Shown here one piece after another: positions 27,768 to 37,492 of a stretch of DNA of 64,000 nucleotides. The stretch lies in NCBI RefSeq assembly GCF_004101785.1, contig NZ_CP035130.1:1116001-1180000 (forward strand). Reading direction: 5' to 3'. Position 1 is the first letter of the stretch; every line of letters begins with the position of its first letter. The position numbers were made by a program, and so were the translations under genes. The notes below the pieces were generated by a model. The model searched no databases and was not told the DNA's origin. It saw only the letters and a program-made list of their open reading frames with translations. This DNA comes from Gudongella oleilytica. GTDB taxonomy: Bacteria; Bacillota; Clostridia; Tissierellales; Tissierellaceae.

Positions 27768-29525
27768 GATTGAATTTATAAGCGAAATGCTTGGTGTTAC
27801 TACAATAGTGCTCTGATTGTCATAATTGACAAATCCTGGCTTGCTATTCTTTGGCTTCCATACATTCTTTCTAAGTGTATAGTCTACCTCAATATTTGAG
27901 CTGTTTCTTCCCTTGCTAAACCAGGCTGCTAATATAGCAGCATCTTCAAGGGTCTTATCAGTTACAGAACGGCCTTCAGTGCGTATAATGACATGACTTC
28001 CCGGGATTCCTTTGACGTGAAGCCAATAATCTTCTTTTTTTGAAGTTTTCATAGTCAATATTTCATTTTGTCTATTGTTTCTCCCGACAAGAATACTAAA
28101 TCCGTCTGATGAGACAAAGTGAAGTGGCTTCGAAATAATATCTTTACGCTTCATTCCCTGTTTACCGGTAATAGAGATATAACCTTCGTTTACAAGCTCA
28201 TTCCTTATCTCCTCCAATTCATACACCTCAGCGGAGTTTTCAAGACTCATAATGACGTGTTCAAGATATGAGATTTCTTCCTCAGTTTCACTTATTTGAT
28301 TATCCAGCAGCAGGCTGGCAGTCTTAAGCTTTGAATATTTTTTATAATATCTCTGTGCATTTTCCACTGCTCCGAGCTTCTCATCCAGAGGTACAGACAA
28401 TTCTTCCATTTCCGGATCATAGTAATTTTGAAGAAAAGCCACACGGGTACCCTTTTGTATTCTATGAAGATTTGATTGTATCAAATCTGCGTAAATCTTA
28501 TATTTTTCTCTTTCTGAACTCTCAAGTAATTCCTCTCTTAACTTTGAAAGTTTGTTTTGAGCTTTCTCAAGTCGTGTTTGTACTAATTTTCTAAGAGAGG
28601 AGGATTTCTGACTAACCCTGTCGTAAATATCTTTTGATGAGTATACGGAGTCCAACATTTCAGAAACTGAATCATAAAATATGATACCCTTTGTACCAAA
28701 GTAGTCCAAAAAAAGTGAGTGGAATCCATCTATCGTTCCTGTATCTTCATTCTTCGCTATCATTGGATTGAAGTTGCCTGCTCTCACTTGAGTCATAGTA
28801 TTCTCGAATTCGTCAAATAATGATAATTTATCCTGATACTGAAGACTAGCCATTGTTCTTTCAGGTTCTAAACCAGCTTTTTGAGATATTGCTCTGGCGA
28901 TCAACGGGCTTAAGCCTGTGAAGCTTTGATAGAGGAACCTAAATACCTGCAAATTACCACTGGATTTGTTTATTAAATCAATAAATTCTGTATTGGTGAC
29001 GTTTAAGGGATCCCGCTTATCCTGATTTTGAATGGGGTGATAGATAAGCCCTGGAAGGATCTGCCTTATTCGTGAAATATCCACTGGTACTCTTTTTATT
29101 GAGTCAAGTATTCGCTTGCTGGATTCCTCGATCAGCATGATATTACTGTGCTTACCCATGATCTCAATGACAAGCTCACGATTAAGAGCATGCCCAAGCT
29201 CATCTGTGCCTGAAACAGTAATAGTAACAACCCTGTCTAATCCTTCTTGTCGAATGTCTAGTATATGCCCCCCTATGAGATATTTCCTTAAAAGCATGCA
29301 AAACATGGGTGGTGTGTCCGGATTTTTAAAAGCAAGCCGTGTAAGGTATAATCTTGGTGTGTTGCTGCTTGCAGATACCAAGAGTTTTTGATTGATTCCC
29401 TTGCTATAAATTGTAATAGTAAGTTCATCCTTTTCGTGCTGGTATATTTTATCGACCCTGCCGCCGAGAATCTTGTCTCTTAGCTCATTTACTACTGCGC
29501 GGGTCACTATTCCGTCATAAGACAT
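27750..29525 (-). CDS. rqcH: Ribosome quality-control protein RqcH (NFACT family)
   Basis: Binds split 50S subunits with stalled peptidyl-tRNA and adds C-terminal alanine tails to the nascent chain. The 591 residues show the NFACT-N domain with a DR motif (EGLDRVVTI near residue 97), a helix-hairpin region and a long coiled coil (about 290-430). The C-terminal NFACT-R domain (DYWLHVKGIPGSHVII) follows. I place the start at the ATG whose complement is 29523-29525 (GGAGG upstream), not at an earlier in-frame one. It is sometimes annotated as fibronectin-binding protein FbpA. Confidence 0.95.
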
Positions 29526-29683
29526 AATATCCTCCGTTAGCTTTTTAAAATAGTATAGCACAAATATTATACTATATGTAAATCTCACATTTTGAGCCTC
29601 GAATATTAATAATTCTTAACAAATTATAGCCTTTTTCATATATGTAGCTATAATTAGAGTTTGATACTAAAGGGGGTGTCACA

Positions 29684-30565
29684 TTGCTGAAGAGTATGAC
29701 AGGTTATGGAAAAGGTGAGGCATCGAGCAGCGGTTTCAGGATAAAAGTGGAGCTGAAATCAGTAAATAACAGATATCTTGATATTACTGTAAAACTTCCA
29801 AGGTATTTGATATATTTGGAAGAAAGTATAAAGAAACTTATTAAGGAGAAGCTTGGCCGTGGAAAAGTCGATGTGTTTATCAATCTGGATTTTGAGAGTA
29901 TCTCTTCATTAGAGGTAAAGGTAGATATACCACTTGCCATGAACTTTAAAAATGCACTATCGGATTTGAAGGATCAATTGCAGATTGAAGACAGTATAAG
30001 ACTCAGTAATATTCTTTCGATCCCAGATGTTATAAGGACTGAAAAAAGAGACCTTGATGAGGCATCAGTATGGGAAACGTTGCGTTCAGCTATTGACTCA
30101 GCTCTCTCTCAGATAGTAGTTATGAGAGAGTCTGAAGGCCAGCAATTGAAGCTTGATATGCTTGAAAAGCTTGGCAAAATCGAAGAAATTACCTCGGAAG
30201 TGAAAATCAGATCACCATTAGTTGTCGAAGAATATAGAAGAAAGTTAAATGAAAGAATAGCTGCATTGTTGGAGGAACCAGCTATTATCGACCAGGACAG
30301 ACTTGCCATGGAAGTAGCGATCTATGCTGATAAAAGCAGCATAGATGAAGAGTTGACAAGAATGAACAGCCATATTGCTCAATTCAGATCTATTATCGAG
30401 GAAGATGGGGCAGTCGGAAGAAAATTGGACTTTCTGATCCAGGAATTTAACAGAGAAGTAAATACAATAGGCAGCAAATCGAGCGATTCAATTATCGTCA
30501 ACAAAGTCGTCGATTTGAAATCAGAGATCGAAAAAATAAGAGAGCAGGTACAGAACATCGAATAA
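29684..30565 (+). CDS. YicC family endoribonuclease-like protein
   Basis: The 293 residues begin with the signature [11 protein letters not shown] and end with the DUF1732 region ([22 protein letters not shown]). E. coli YicC is an endoribonuclease; the Firmicutes members lie before remA-gmk-rpoZ as here. The start is TTG at 29684, behind AAAGGGGG. A TATAAT at 29649-29654 may be its -10, but no good -35 is seen. Confidence 0.9.
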   Translation: MLKSMTGYGKGEASSSGFRIKVELKSVNNRYLDITVKLPRYLIYLEESIKKLIKEKLGRGKVDVFINLDFESISSLEVKVDIPLAMNFKNALSDLKDQLQIEDSIRLSNILSIPDVIRTEKRDLDEASVWETLRSAIDSALSQIVVMRESEGQQLKLDMLEKLGKIEEITSEVKIRSPLVVEEYRRKLNERIAALLEEPAIIDQDRLAMEVAIYADKSSIDEELTRMNSHIAQFRSIIEEDGAVGRKLDFLIQEFNREVNTIGSKSSDSIIVNKVVDLKSEIEKIREQVQNIE

Positions 30566-30579
30566 GCGAGGTGAGTTGG

Positions 30580-30837
30580 ATGGTGTCTTACTTTATAAAC
30601 ATAGGCTTTGGGAATGTTGTTGCATCCCACAGGATAGTTTCCGTTATCAGTCCGGAATCTGCACCTGTCAAGAGACTGATCCAGGAGTCAAAGGATCAGG
30701 GCAATCTTATTGACGCTACCTATGGAAGGAGGACAAGAGCTGTAATTGTAATGGACAGCGGACATTTAGTCCTTACACCACTGCAGCCTGAGACTATAGC
30801 TCACAGGCTGCACACCAAAGAGGAAGTGCATGAATAA
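30580..30837 (+). CDS. remA: Extracellular matrix regulator RemA (DUF370)
   Basis: DNA-binding regulator of biofilm matrix genes in Bacillus. It has 85 residues with the family pattern [23 protein letters not shown] and [18 protein letters not shown] chose ATG 30580, just after GAGGTGAG. In this species the targets are unknown; the gene position before gmk is conserved across Clostridia. Confidence 0.93.
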   Translation: MVSYFINIGFGNVVASHRIVSVISPESAPVKRLIQESKDQGNLIDATYGRRTRAVIVMDSGHLVLTPLQPETIAHRLHTKEEVHE

Positions 30838-30859
30838 TAATGAGGGTTGGTGGTTTAAA

Positions 30860-31486
30860 ATGGCAAAAGGATTTTTATTAGTGCTTTCCGGGCCATCGGG
30901 TAGCGGAAAAGGTACTATCAGTAAGGCTTTGTTGGATAAAAGAGATGATATAGTATACTCTGTATCAGCTACGACAAGAAAACCAAGAGACGGGGAAATA
31001 AATGGCGAGAACTACTTCTTCATGTCAGAGGATGAGTTCAGGATTATGGCTGACGAAGGAGGATTCTTGGAACATGCCTTCGTTCATTCCAATTATTATG
31101 GCACTCCTAAGGATTTTGTATTTAAGCAGATTGAAAAAGGAGAGATAGTATTTCTGGAAATTGATGTACAGGGTGCTCTGCAAATAAAGAAAAATTATAA
31201 GGAAGCAGTATTTATATTTCTTCTTCCTCCGACAATGGATGAACTGAGATCCCGTATAATAAAGAGGGGAACAGAAACAGATGAAGATATAAAAAGGAGA
31301 TTTTCCAATGCTTTTAAGGAGCTTGATTTTGTAGGTGAGTATGACTTTTTTGTCGTCAACGACAAGGTTGAGAATGCCGTTGCCGATATTGAGGCTATAA
31401 TACATTCAGAGAAGCTTAGAGTTAAAAGGCATAATGACATTAAAAAGCTTGTTACAATGCAAGGAGGAACAGTAAATGTCAAATAG
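30860..31486 (+). CDS. gmk: Guanylate kinase
   Basis: Phosphorylates GMP to GDP with ATP. The 208 residues have the P-loop LSGPSGSGKGTIS near residue 8, the GMP-binding region (TTRKPRDGEINGENYFFMS) and IDVQGALQI. I prefer ATG 30860, with GGTTGGTGG before it, over an in-frame ATG at 30830 that overlaps remA. Its last 11 bases overlap rpoZ. Confidence 0.96.
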   Translation: MAKGFLLVLSGPSGSGKGTISKALLDKRDDIVYSVSATTRKPRDGEINGENYFFMSEDEFRIMADEGGFLEHAFVHSNYYGTPKDFVFKQIEKGEIVFLEIDVQGALQIKKNYKEAVFIFLLPPTMDELRSRIIKRGTETDEDIKRRFSNAFKELDFVGEYDFFVVNDKVENAVADIEAIIHSEKLRVKRHNDIKKLVTMQGGTVNVK

Positions 31487-31682
31487 GATAAAGGAACATA
31501 AGCTTGAAGGGGAAAGCAGATATACTCTTGTTATGGTCGCAGCAAAGAGAGCTCGACAATTAGTTGAAGGAGATGAACCAAAAGTTGAAACCAAAGCAAG
31601 TAAGCCCGTAACTATAGCTCTTGATGAAATTGCTGAGGGAAAGATAAATTATAAGACTCCTAACCTAAATAGTCTAAAGTAG
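31476..31682 (+). CDS. rpoZ: RNA polymerase omega subunit
   Basis: Stabilises the RNA polymerase beta' subunit. It has 68 residues with SRYTLVMVAAKRARQL and TIALDEIAEGKINY. The gmk-rpoZ order, overlapping by 11 bases, is the standard one. Confidence 0.95.
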   Translation: MSNRIKEHKLEGESRYTLVMVAAKRARQLVEGDEPKVETKASKPVTIALDEIAEGKINYKTPNLNSLK

Positions 31683-31690
31683 GTGATGAA

Positions 31691-32896
31691 ATGCTTAAGG
31701 GAAAGAACGTTATACTCGGTGTTACTGGTGGAATAGCTGTGTACAAAGCTGCAGATCTTGTCAGCAGACTGATTAAGGAAGGTGCATCTGTAGATGTTAT
31801 AATGACTGAGTCAGCTCAAAAATTCGTTACGCCCTTGACGTTCCAGACAATGGCTCAGAGCAAGGTCCATACAGACCTGTTTGGACTGTTGGATTATGTG
31901 GATGTCGAGCATATAACATTGGCAAAAAAAGCGGATGTAATTGTAGTTGCTCCAGCTACTGGCAATACCATTGCAAAAATAGCTAATGGAGTCGCAGACA
32001 ATATGCTGACTACTGTTATCTTGGCTTCAACTGCAAAAATAATTTTTGCTCCGGCGATGAATACCAATATGTTTTTAAATCCGATAACTCAGGAAAACAT
32101 CAAAAAGCTTGAAGCCCTTGGCCACGAGTTTGTTCCACCAGGTGAAGGGAGACTGGCTTGCGGTGATATTGGGCCGGGTAAGATGGCTGAGCCAGCAGAC
32201 ATAGTTGAATATATAAGATTTAGTTTGGTCGAGAAAGATATGACCGGAAAGAAGGTTATAGTTACAGCGGGGCCTACTATTGAGCCTTTGGATCCAGTAA
32301 GGTATATTACCAATCACTCCAGCGGCAAAATGGGATATGCCATTGCAAGAGAAGCAGCTTCAAGAGGTGCTGAAACCATTTTAATTTCAGGTCCTACAAG
32401 TATCCCTGAACCTAAAGGTGTAAAGGTAATTAAGGTTGATACAACTCAAAACATGCTTGATGCAATAGGTGAGTATTTTGATGCCTGTGACATCTTGATC
32501 AAAGCTGCTGCACCATCTGACTTCAAACCGGAAAGGGTCAGTACAACAAAAATAAAGAAAATACCCGGGGACAACTCAGGAATTACAGTAAAGTTCGATA
32601 AGAATCCTGATATAGCAGCATACTATGGGCAGAAAAAAACCAACCAAATTATCATTGGTTTTGCTGCTGAAACAGACAACATTCTGGAGTATGCCTCAAG
32701 AAAGCTTAAGGAAAAGAATCTTGACTTTATCGTTGCAAATGATGTCACAATGAAAGGGGCAGGTTTTAAGGGAGATACCAACATTGCCACAATTATTGAA
32801 AATAACGGACAGCAGACACAGTATCCAATAATGTCCAAAGATCAATTGTCTAAGGAGATATTGAATAAAGCAATGGAAATAATTAAGAATAAGTAG
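31691..32896 (+). CDS. coaBC: Phosphopantothenoylcysteine decarboxylase / phosphopantothenate-cysteine ligase
   Basis: Two consecutive steps of coenzyme A synthesis in one 401-residue protein. The N-terminal flavin domain starts VILGVTGGIAVYKAAD and carries the active-site ITLAKKADVIVVAPAT with PAMNTNM. The C-terminal synthetase domain starts near residue 185 with VIVTAGPTIEPLDPVRYITN. It works on the same pathway as coaD at 50.8 kb. Confidence 0.96.
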   Translation: MLKGKNVILGVTGGIAVYKAADLVSRLIKEGASVDVIMTESAQKFVTPLTFQTMAQSKVHTDLFGLLDYVDVEHITLAKKADVIVVAPATGNTIAKIANGVADNMLTTVILASTAKIIFAPAMNTNMFLNPITQENIKKLEALGHEFVPPGEGRLACGDIGPGKMAEPADIVEYIRFSLVEKDMTGKKVIVTAGPTIEPLDPVRYITNHSSGKMGYAIAREAASRGAETILISGPTSIPEPKGVKVIKVDTTQNMLDAIGEYFDACDILIKAAAPSDFKPERVSTTKIKKIPGDNSGITVKFDKNPDIAAYYGQKKTNQIIIGFAAETDNILEYASRKLKEKNLDFIVANDVTMKGAGFKGDTNIATIIENNGQQTQYPIMSKDQLSKEILNKAMEIIKNK

Positions 32897-32919
32897 AGGG
32901 TTAATTTGGAGGTAAAGGA

Positions 32920-35349
32920 ATGTCATATGCAGAAATCATTGTGAATCAAAAATCAGCTAAGGCTGACAAACCATATACCTATAGGATTCCGGAAGAGCTG
33001 GCCAAAATAATTGAACCAGGCAAGAGAGTAGTTGTTCCGTTTGGGCGTTTTAATAAGCTTGAAATAGGTATGGTGGTATCGATAGAAGATTCAGCATCAA
33101 GTGATTTCAAATATAAAAACATTCTTGATGTTCTTGATAAAAATCCTCTTGTTGATACGGATATGATACAGCTTGCATATTGGATGAAGAATGAATACTT
33201 GTGCAGCTTCTCGGAAGCAATACAAACAGTGCTGCCTCCTGGCGACTTCCGTGAGATCAAGACCTATATCAAAATTTCAAAATTTGTAGAAACGGAAGAA
33301 TTATCGAAACTTCAAAGACAAATTATGGAGCATATCGCCGATGGGAAGGCTGTAATTATTGATGAACTAAAAGAAAGATTGGATACAGCCGGTTTGATGA
33401 CAGCGATCCAGGATTTGGAGGAAAAGCAGCTGATTGAACTAAGCTTTGATATAGCTCAACTTGGTAAAGGAAAGACACAAAAATTTGTAAAGCCAATAAT
33501 GCAATACAACGAAGGACTGGGTATAATTGGGCATAGAGCTACAAAGCAACAGCTTTTATGGGATGAGATTTGGGGTAGCTTTGAAATCCCTGTCTCAGAT
33601 TTGTTGCAAAATTGCAATACCAGCTTAAGTGTACTAAAAATCCTGGAAGCGAGAAATATGGTAGAAATAATTGAAAAGAGCATACAGGAATCCCCTATTG
33701 GAATCGATGTTGCCAGATATTCAAAAATTGAACTAAACAGCTCTCAAAGAAAGGTTTACAGTTCAATAGAAGGCCATCCAGGAGAAGCTTTCCTGATCCA
33801 TGGTATAACTGGAAGCGGCAAGACAGAAATTTATCTTCAGCTGGTGGAAGGAATGCTTAGCAAAGGTAAAGACTCAATTATACTCGTTCCTGAAATAGCT
33901 CTAACACCTCAAACAATAGATAGATTTGCAGGGAGATTTGGCAACAAGGTAGCTATACTTCATAGCGGATTGACCCAGACAGAGAGATTTGATCAATGGA
34001 GAAGAATAAAATCCGGAGAATACAAGATTGTTGTTGGAGCGAGATCTGCAATCTTTGCTCCATTCAATGACCTCGGCCTTATAGTCATCGATGAAGAGCA
34101 TGAAAACACCTATAAATCATCCATAAATCCAAAGTACAGCACCTATGAGGTAGCAATGAAAAGGTGCTCTATGTCAGGAAGCACCCTAGTCCTCGGGACT
34201 GCCACACCTTCTGTGGAGACATATTACCGGGCTTTAAAAGGTGATCTTAAACTGTTAGAGATAAACACCAGAGCTACACCGATGCAGCTCCCCGAAATAC
34301 AGGTTGTTGACATGCGAAAGGAGCTGTCAGAAGGAAACAGGTCTATGGTCAGCAGGCTACTTTACGAGGAAATGAAAGCAGCATTGGGAGACGGAAGGCA
34401 GATAATAATATTCCTGAACCGTAGAGGTTACTCTGGTTCTATTGTCTGTCGTTCCTGCGGTTATGTTTCCAAATGTGATTCCTGCGAGGTTAGCATGACT
34501 TATCACAAAAGCAACAGTCGGCTAAGGTGTCACTATTGTGGAAGTACAAAACCTATTCCGATATTATGTCCCATTTGTGGAAGCAGCTATATAAGGGGGT
34601 TCGGTGTAGGAACGGAAAAAGTCGAGGAAATGCTTAATAAAATGTTCCCTGGGAAAGTAATAGTGCGTATGGACAGTGATGCAGTAAGAAACAAAGTTGA
34701 CTATGAAAGAATACTGACATCGATGAAGCAGGGAGAAATAGATATACTGATAGGTACTCAAATGATATCTAAGGGCTTGGATTTCCCAAATGTAACAGTC
34801 GTTGGGATTATTGCTGCGGATATAACCCTAAATCTTCCTGATTTTAGATCTCCAGAGAGAACCTTTCAGCTCACGACTCAGGTAGCCGGAAGAGCTGGAA
34901 GAGGGGAATGGGTAGGGAAAGTCATATTACAGACTTATAATCCTGAGCACTATAGCATTCAATTCTCCAGGAACAGTGATTATAAGGGTTTTTATGATGA
35001 GGAAATAAAGCTTCGAAAGGCGTTGAAGTACCCTCCATTTTTAAGGATGGGAGTTATAACTGTATTCGGGAAAGACAATAATAGAGTTAAATTCGCAGTC
35101 GAAAAGTGGCACCTGTTACTTAAGGGGGTCATAGGTGATAATAATGAAGTGGAGATACTGGGTCCGCATCCTGCTCCACTGGAGAAAATAAACGGAAATC
35201 ATAGATATCAAATAGTGTTAAAGTTTGGTTACAATATCCAAAAACAGGTAGCTGATGCTCTTGATAGGGTATTCATTGAAGATAAGGAAAGAATACGTCA
35301 GAATGACATAAAGGTCAGTATCGATCTTGACCCTGTCAGTATTTTGTAG
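32920..35349 (+). CDS. priA: Primosomal replication-restart helicase PriA
   Basis: 3'-5' helicase that reloads the replisome on stalled forks. The 809 residues have Walker A GITGSGKTEIY near residue 295, DEEH (Walker B) near 392, and a zinc region of paired cysteines near 515-560 (CRSCGYVSKCDSC, then CHYC and CPICG). Helicase motifs V-VI (VAGRAGRG) follow near residue 655. GGAGG precedes the ATG. It leads priA-def-fmt-rsmB. Confidence 0.96.
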   Translation: MSYAEIIVNQKSAKADKPYTYRIPEELAKIIEPGKRVVVPFGRFNKLEIGMVVSIEDSASSDFKYKNILDVLDKNPLVDTDMIQLAYWMKNEYLCSFSEAIQTVLPPGDFREIKTYIKISKFVETEELSKLQRQIMEHIADGKAVIIDELKERLDTAGLMTAIQDLEEKQLIELSFDIAQLGKGKTQKFVKPIMQYNEGLGIIGHRATKQQLLWDEIWGSFEIPVSDLLQNCNTSLSVLKILEARNMVEIIEKSIQESPIGIDVARYSKIELNSSQRKVYSSIEGHPGEAFLIHGITGSGKTEIYLQLVEGMLSKGKDSIILVPEIALTPQTIDRFAGRFGNKVAILHSGLTQTERFDQWRRIKSGEYKIVVGARSAIFAPFNDLGLIVIDEEHENTYKSSINPKYSTYEVAMKRCSMSGSTLVLGTATPSVETYYRALKGDLKLLEINTRATPMQLPEIQVVDMRKELSEGNRSMVSRLLYEEMKAALGDGRQIIIFLNRRGYSGSIVCRSCGYVSKCDSCEVSMTYHKSNSRLRCHYCGSTKPIPILCPICGSSYIRGFGVGTEKVEEMLNKMFPGKVIVRMDSDAVRNKVDYERILTSMKQGEIDILIGTQMISKGLDFPNVTVVGIIAADITLNLPDFRSPERTFQLTTQVAGRAGRGEWVGKVILQTYNPEHYSIQFSRNSDYKGFYDEEIKLRKALKYPPFLRMGVITVFGKDNNRVKFAVEKWHLLLKGVIGDNNEVEILGPHPAPLEKINGNHRYQIVLKFGYNIQKQVADALDRVFIEDKERIRQNDIKVSIDLDPVSIL

Positions 35350-35359
35350 GAGGATAAGA

Positions 35360-35833
35360 ATGGCGCTTAGACAAATAAGAGTTGAAGGAGATCCAATCCT
35401 TCGGAAAAGATCCAGAGATGTAGAAAAAATCGATAAAAGGTTACTTGAGTTGTTAGAGGATATGGTAGAAACAATGCGTGCAGCTAATGGGATTGGATTG
35501 GCAGCTCCTCAGGTAGGAGTTTTAAAGAGAGTCATAGTAATAGATGTGGGTGAAAAACCTATTAAGGCAATCAATCCAATAATTGTTGAAAAAGACGGAG
35601 CAATAAAAGATATTGAGGGCTGTCTTTCCGTTCCACAAATGCGAGGGACTGTAGAGAGACCCGAAAGAATAAAAGTTACGTTTATGAATGAGGATGGAGA
35701 CCACCTTGTAATGGAGCCGACTGGATATTTGGCGAGAGTATTTTGTCATGAGATAGACCACCTGGATGGCATACTATATACTGATCTGGCAACTGATATA
35801 TACAATGAAGCTCAAGAGGATGATGAGGAATGA
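35360..35833 (+). CDS. def: Peptide deformylase
   Basis: Metal hydrolase that removes the formyl group from new proteins. The 157 residues contain the three active-site motifs GIGLAAPQVG, EGCLSVP and FCHEIDHLDGILY with HExxH. I chose ATG 35360 (AGGAGG just before). The end overlaps fmt by 4 bases; the two act on opposite ends of the same formylation cycle. Confidence 0.97.
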   Translation: MALRQIRVEGDPILRKRSRDVEKIDKRLLELLEDMVETMRAANGIGLAAPQVGVLKRVIVIDVGEKPIKAINPIIVEKDGAIKDIEGCLSVPQMRGTVERPERIKVTFMNEDGDHLVMEPTGYLARVFCHEIDHLDGILYTDLATDIYNEAQEDDEE

Positions 35834-36756
35834 AGATAGTTTATATGGGTACCCCGGCATTCGCAGTGCCTGCCCTGAGGGCGATTTTTGATAGGGGATT
35901 TCAAATACCTCTAGTGATAAGCCAGATGGATAAGCCCAAAGGAAGAGGGAACAAACTTCAACCGACACCTGTCAAGGAAGTGGCTATTGATCTGGGATTA
36001 ACGGTCCACCAGCCTGAAAATGTAAATGATGCAGAAACTATCGATATGCTAAGGTCCATTGACCCTGACTTCATTATTGTGGCAGCATACGGGCAGATAC
36101 TCAAAGAGGAGCTGTTAAAAATTCCTAAATATGATTGCTTGAATATACATGCTTCCATTCTTCCCAGGTATCGAGGAGCAGCTCCAATAAATTGGGCTGT
36201 CATAAACGGTGAGAGCATTTCAGGTGTAACAATAATGAAAATGGAAAAGGGCCTTGACACCGGTCCGATTGTTTTAAGGGCTGAGACTCAGATTGACGAT
36301 GAAGATACTGCTGAAGAGTTGCATGACAGACTATCTGTCCTTGGTGCAGAACTTATAGTTAGAGCTATAGATGATATTATTAACGGAGAAGCCTCATATG
36401 TACCACAGGATCATGGGGAAAGCAGCTACGCTCCTATGTTGTATAAAAATACAGGCAGGATTGATTGGAGTAAGCCTTCTGATAATATAAGGAACATGAT
36501 TAGAGGTTTGATCCCATGGCCGAACGCATTTTCATTCTACAAGGGCGAAAAGGTAAGAATTCTGAAGGCTGATTCGATAAAGCAAAATCATAATATTCCA
36601 CCTGGCACTATCGTCAAGGCAGATAAAGATGGAATAAAGGTGGCAGCTGGAGATGGGTTTGTTATAATTAAGGAATTACAATTCCCAAATAAGAAGCCTG
36701 TGGAAGTCTCTGCATTTTTGTTAGGGAATAAAATCGAGGAAGGCTACATTTTATAG
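35830..36756 (+). CDS. fmt: Methionyl-tRNA formyltransferase
   Basis: Formylates initiator Met-tRNA with 10-formyl-tetrahydrofolate. The 308 residues include the N-terminal MGTPAFAVPAL, catalytic-region SILPRYRGAAPINWAVINGE near residue 108 and a C-terminal OB-like domain. It is translationally coupled to def by the ATGA overlap. Confidence 0.97.
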   Translation: MKIVYMGTPAFAVPALRAIFDRGFQIPLVISQMDKPKGRGNKLQPTPVKEVAIDLGLTVHQPENVNDAETIDMLRSIDPDFIIVAAYGQILKEELLKIPKYDCLNIHASILPRYRGAAPINWAVINGESISGVTIMKMEKGLDTGPIVLRAETQIDDEDTAEELHDRLSVLGAELIVRAIDDIINGEASYVPQDHGESSYAPMLYKNTGRIDWSKPSDNIRNMIRGLIPWPNAFSFYKGEKVRILKADSIKQNHNIPPGTIVKADKDGIKVAAGDGFVIIKELQFPNKKPVEVSAFLLGNKIEEGYIL

Positions 36757-36770
36757 AGGAGATGGATATT

Positions 36771-37454
36771 ATGTATACAGGATTTTATGACAATACTTGG
36801 TTTATGCTGGTCCTACCGGCTCTTTTCTTTTCGATGTATGCTCAGATGAAAATCAAGAGCACATTTTCAAAATATCTTCAAGTACCAAGTCAGACAGGCC
36901 TTACAGGATCTCAGGTCGCAAGGTTCATCCTTGACAAGAATGGACTGTATAATGTCAGAGTTGAAAATGTCGCTGGAAGTCTAACCGATCACTATGATCC
37001 AAGGACTGAAGTCGTAAGGCTTTCGCAAAATGTATATGGAGGAAGCAGTATTGCAGCAGTTAGTGTGGCAGCCCATGAGGTTGGACATGCTATACAGCAC
37101 GCAAACAGCTACTTCCCTCTATCCTTGAGGAGCGCTCTGGCTCCTGTAGCAAGTTTTGGGTCCAGACTTGTATGGGTATTCATTTTTATTGGAATGATCA
37201 TAAGCCCATTCTTTATTGACATAGGAATAGCTTTGTTCCTTGGAGTGGTTTTGTTCCAGATAGTAACGCTTCCTGTTGAGTTTAATGCTAGTAAAAGAGC
37301 ACTTGAACAGCTTGAGGCTGGAATTATTGATGAAGAAAGTGCAAGAGGTTCAAAAAAAGTTCTGAATGCCGCCGCTTTAACATATGTTGCAGCTACTATT
37401 GTAGCCCTTGCTGAGCTTTTAAGGTTACTTGCAATATTTAACAGAAAAAGATAA
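36771..37454 (+). CDS. Membrane zinc metallopeptidase, YugP family
   Basis: The 227 residues have an N-terminal span, conserved GLTGSQVARFIL and LTDHYDPRTEVVRLS, the zinc motif AAHEVGHAIQH near residue 103, and two to three further spans. The family is widespread in Firmicutes and its substrate is unknown. I prefer ATG 36771, nine bases after AGAGGAGA; an ATG at 36762 is inside that site. A terminator follows. Confidence 0.88.
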   Translation: MYTGFYDNTWFMLVLPALFFSMYAQMKIKSTFSKYLQVPSQTGLTGSQVARFILDKNGLYNVRVENVAGSLTDHYDPRTEVVRLSQNVYGGSSIAAVSVAAHEVGHAIQHANSYFPLSLRSALAPVASFGSRLVWVFIFIGMIISPFFIDIGIALFLGVVLFQIVTLPVEFNASKRALEQLEAGIIDEESARGSKKVLNAAALTYVAATIVALAELLRLLAIFNRKR

Positions 37455-37477
37455 GAGGGGAATCTTCCCTCTTTTTT
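37454..37477 (+). terminator. Terminator after the YugP-like gene
   Basis: AGAGGGGA (37454-37461) pairs with TTCCCTCT (37465-37472) around ATC; TTTTT follows. Confidence 0.7.
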
Positions 37478-37492
37478 AATGGAGGCATCGAT

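Noticed and set aside
29526-29683. Divergent promoters between rqcH and yicC
   Set aside because: Several TATAAT-like boxes exist (for example 29649-29654) in AT-rich DNA, but no -35 with proper spacing, so none is listed.
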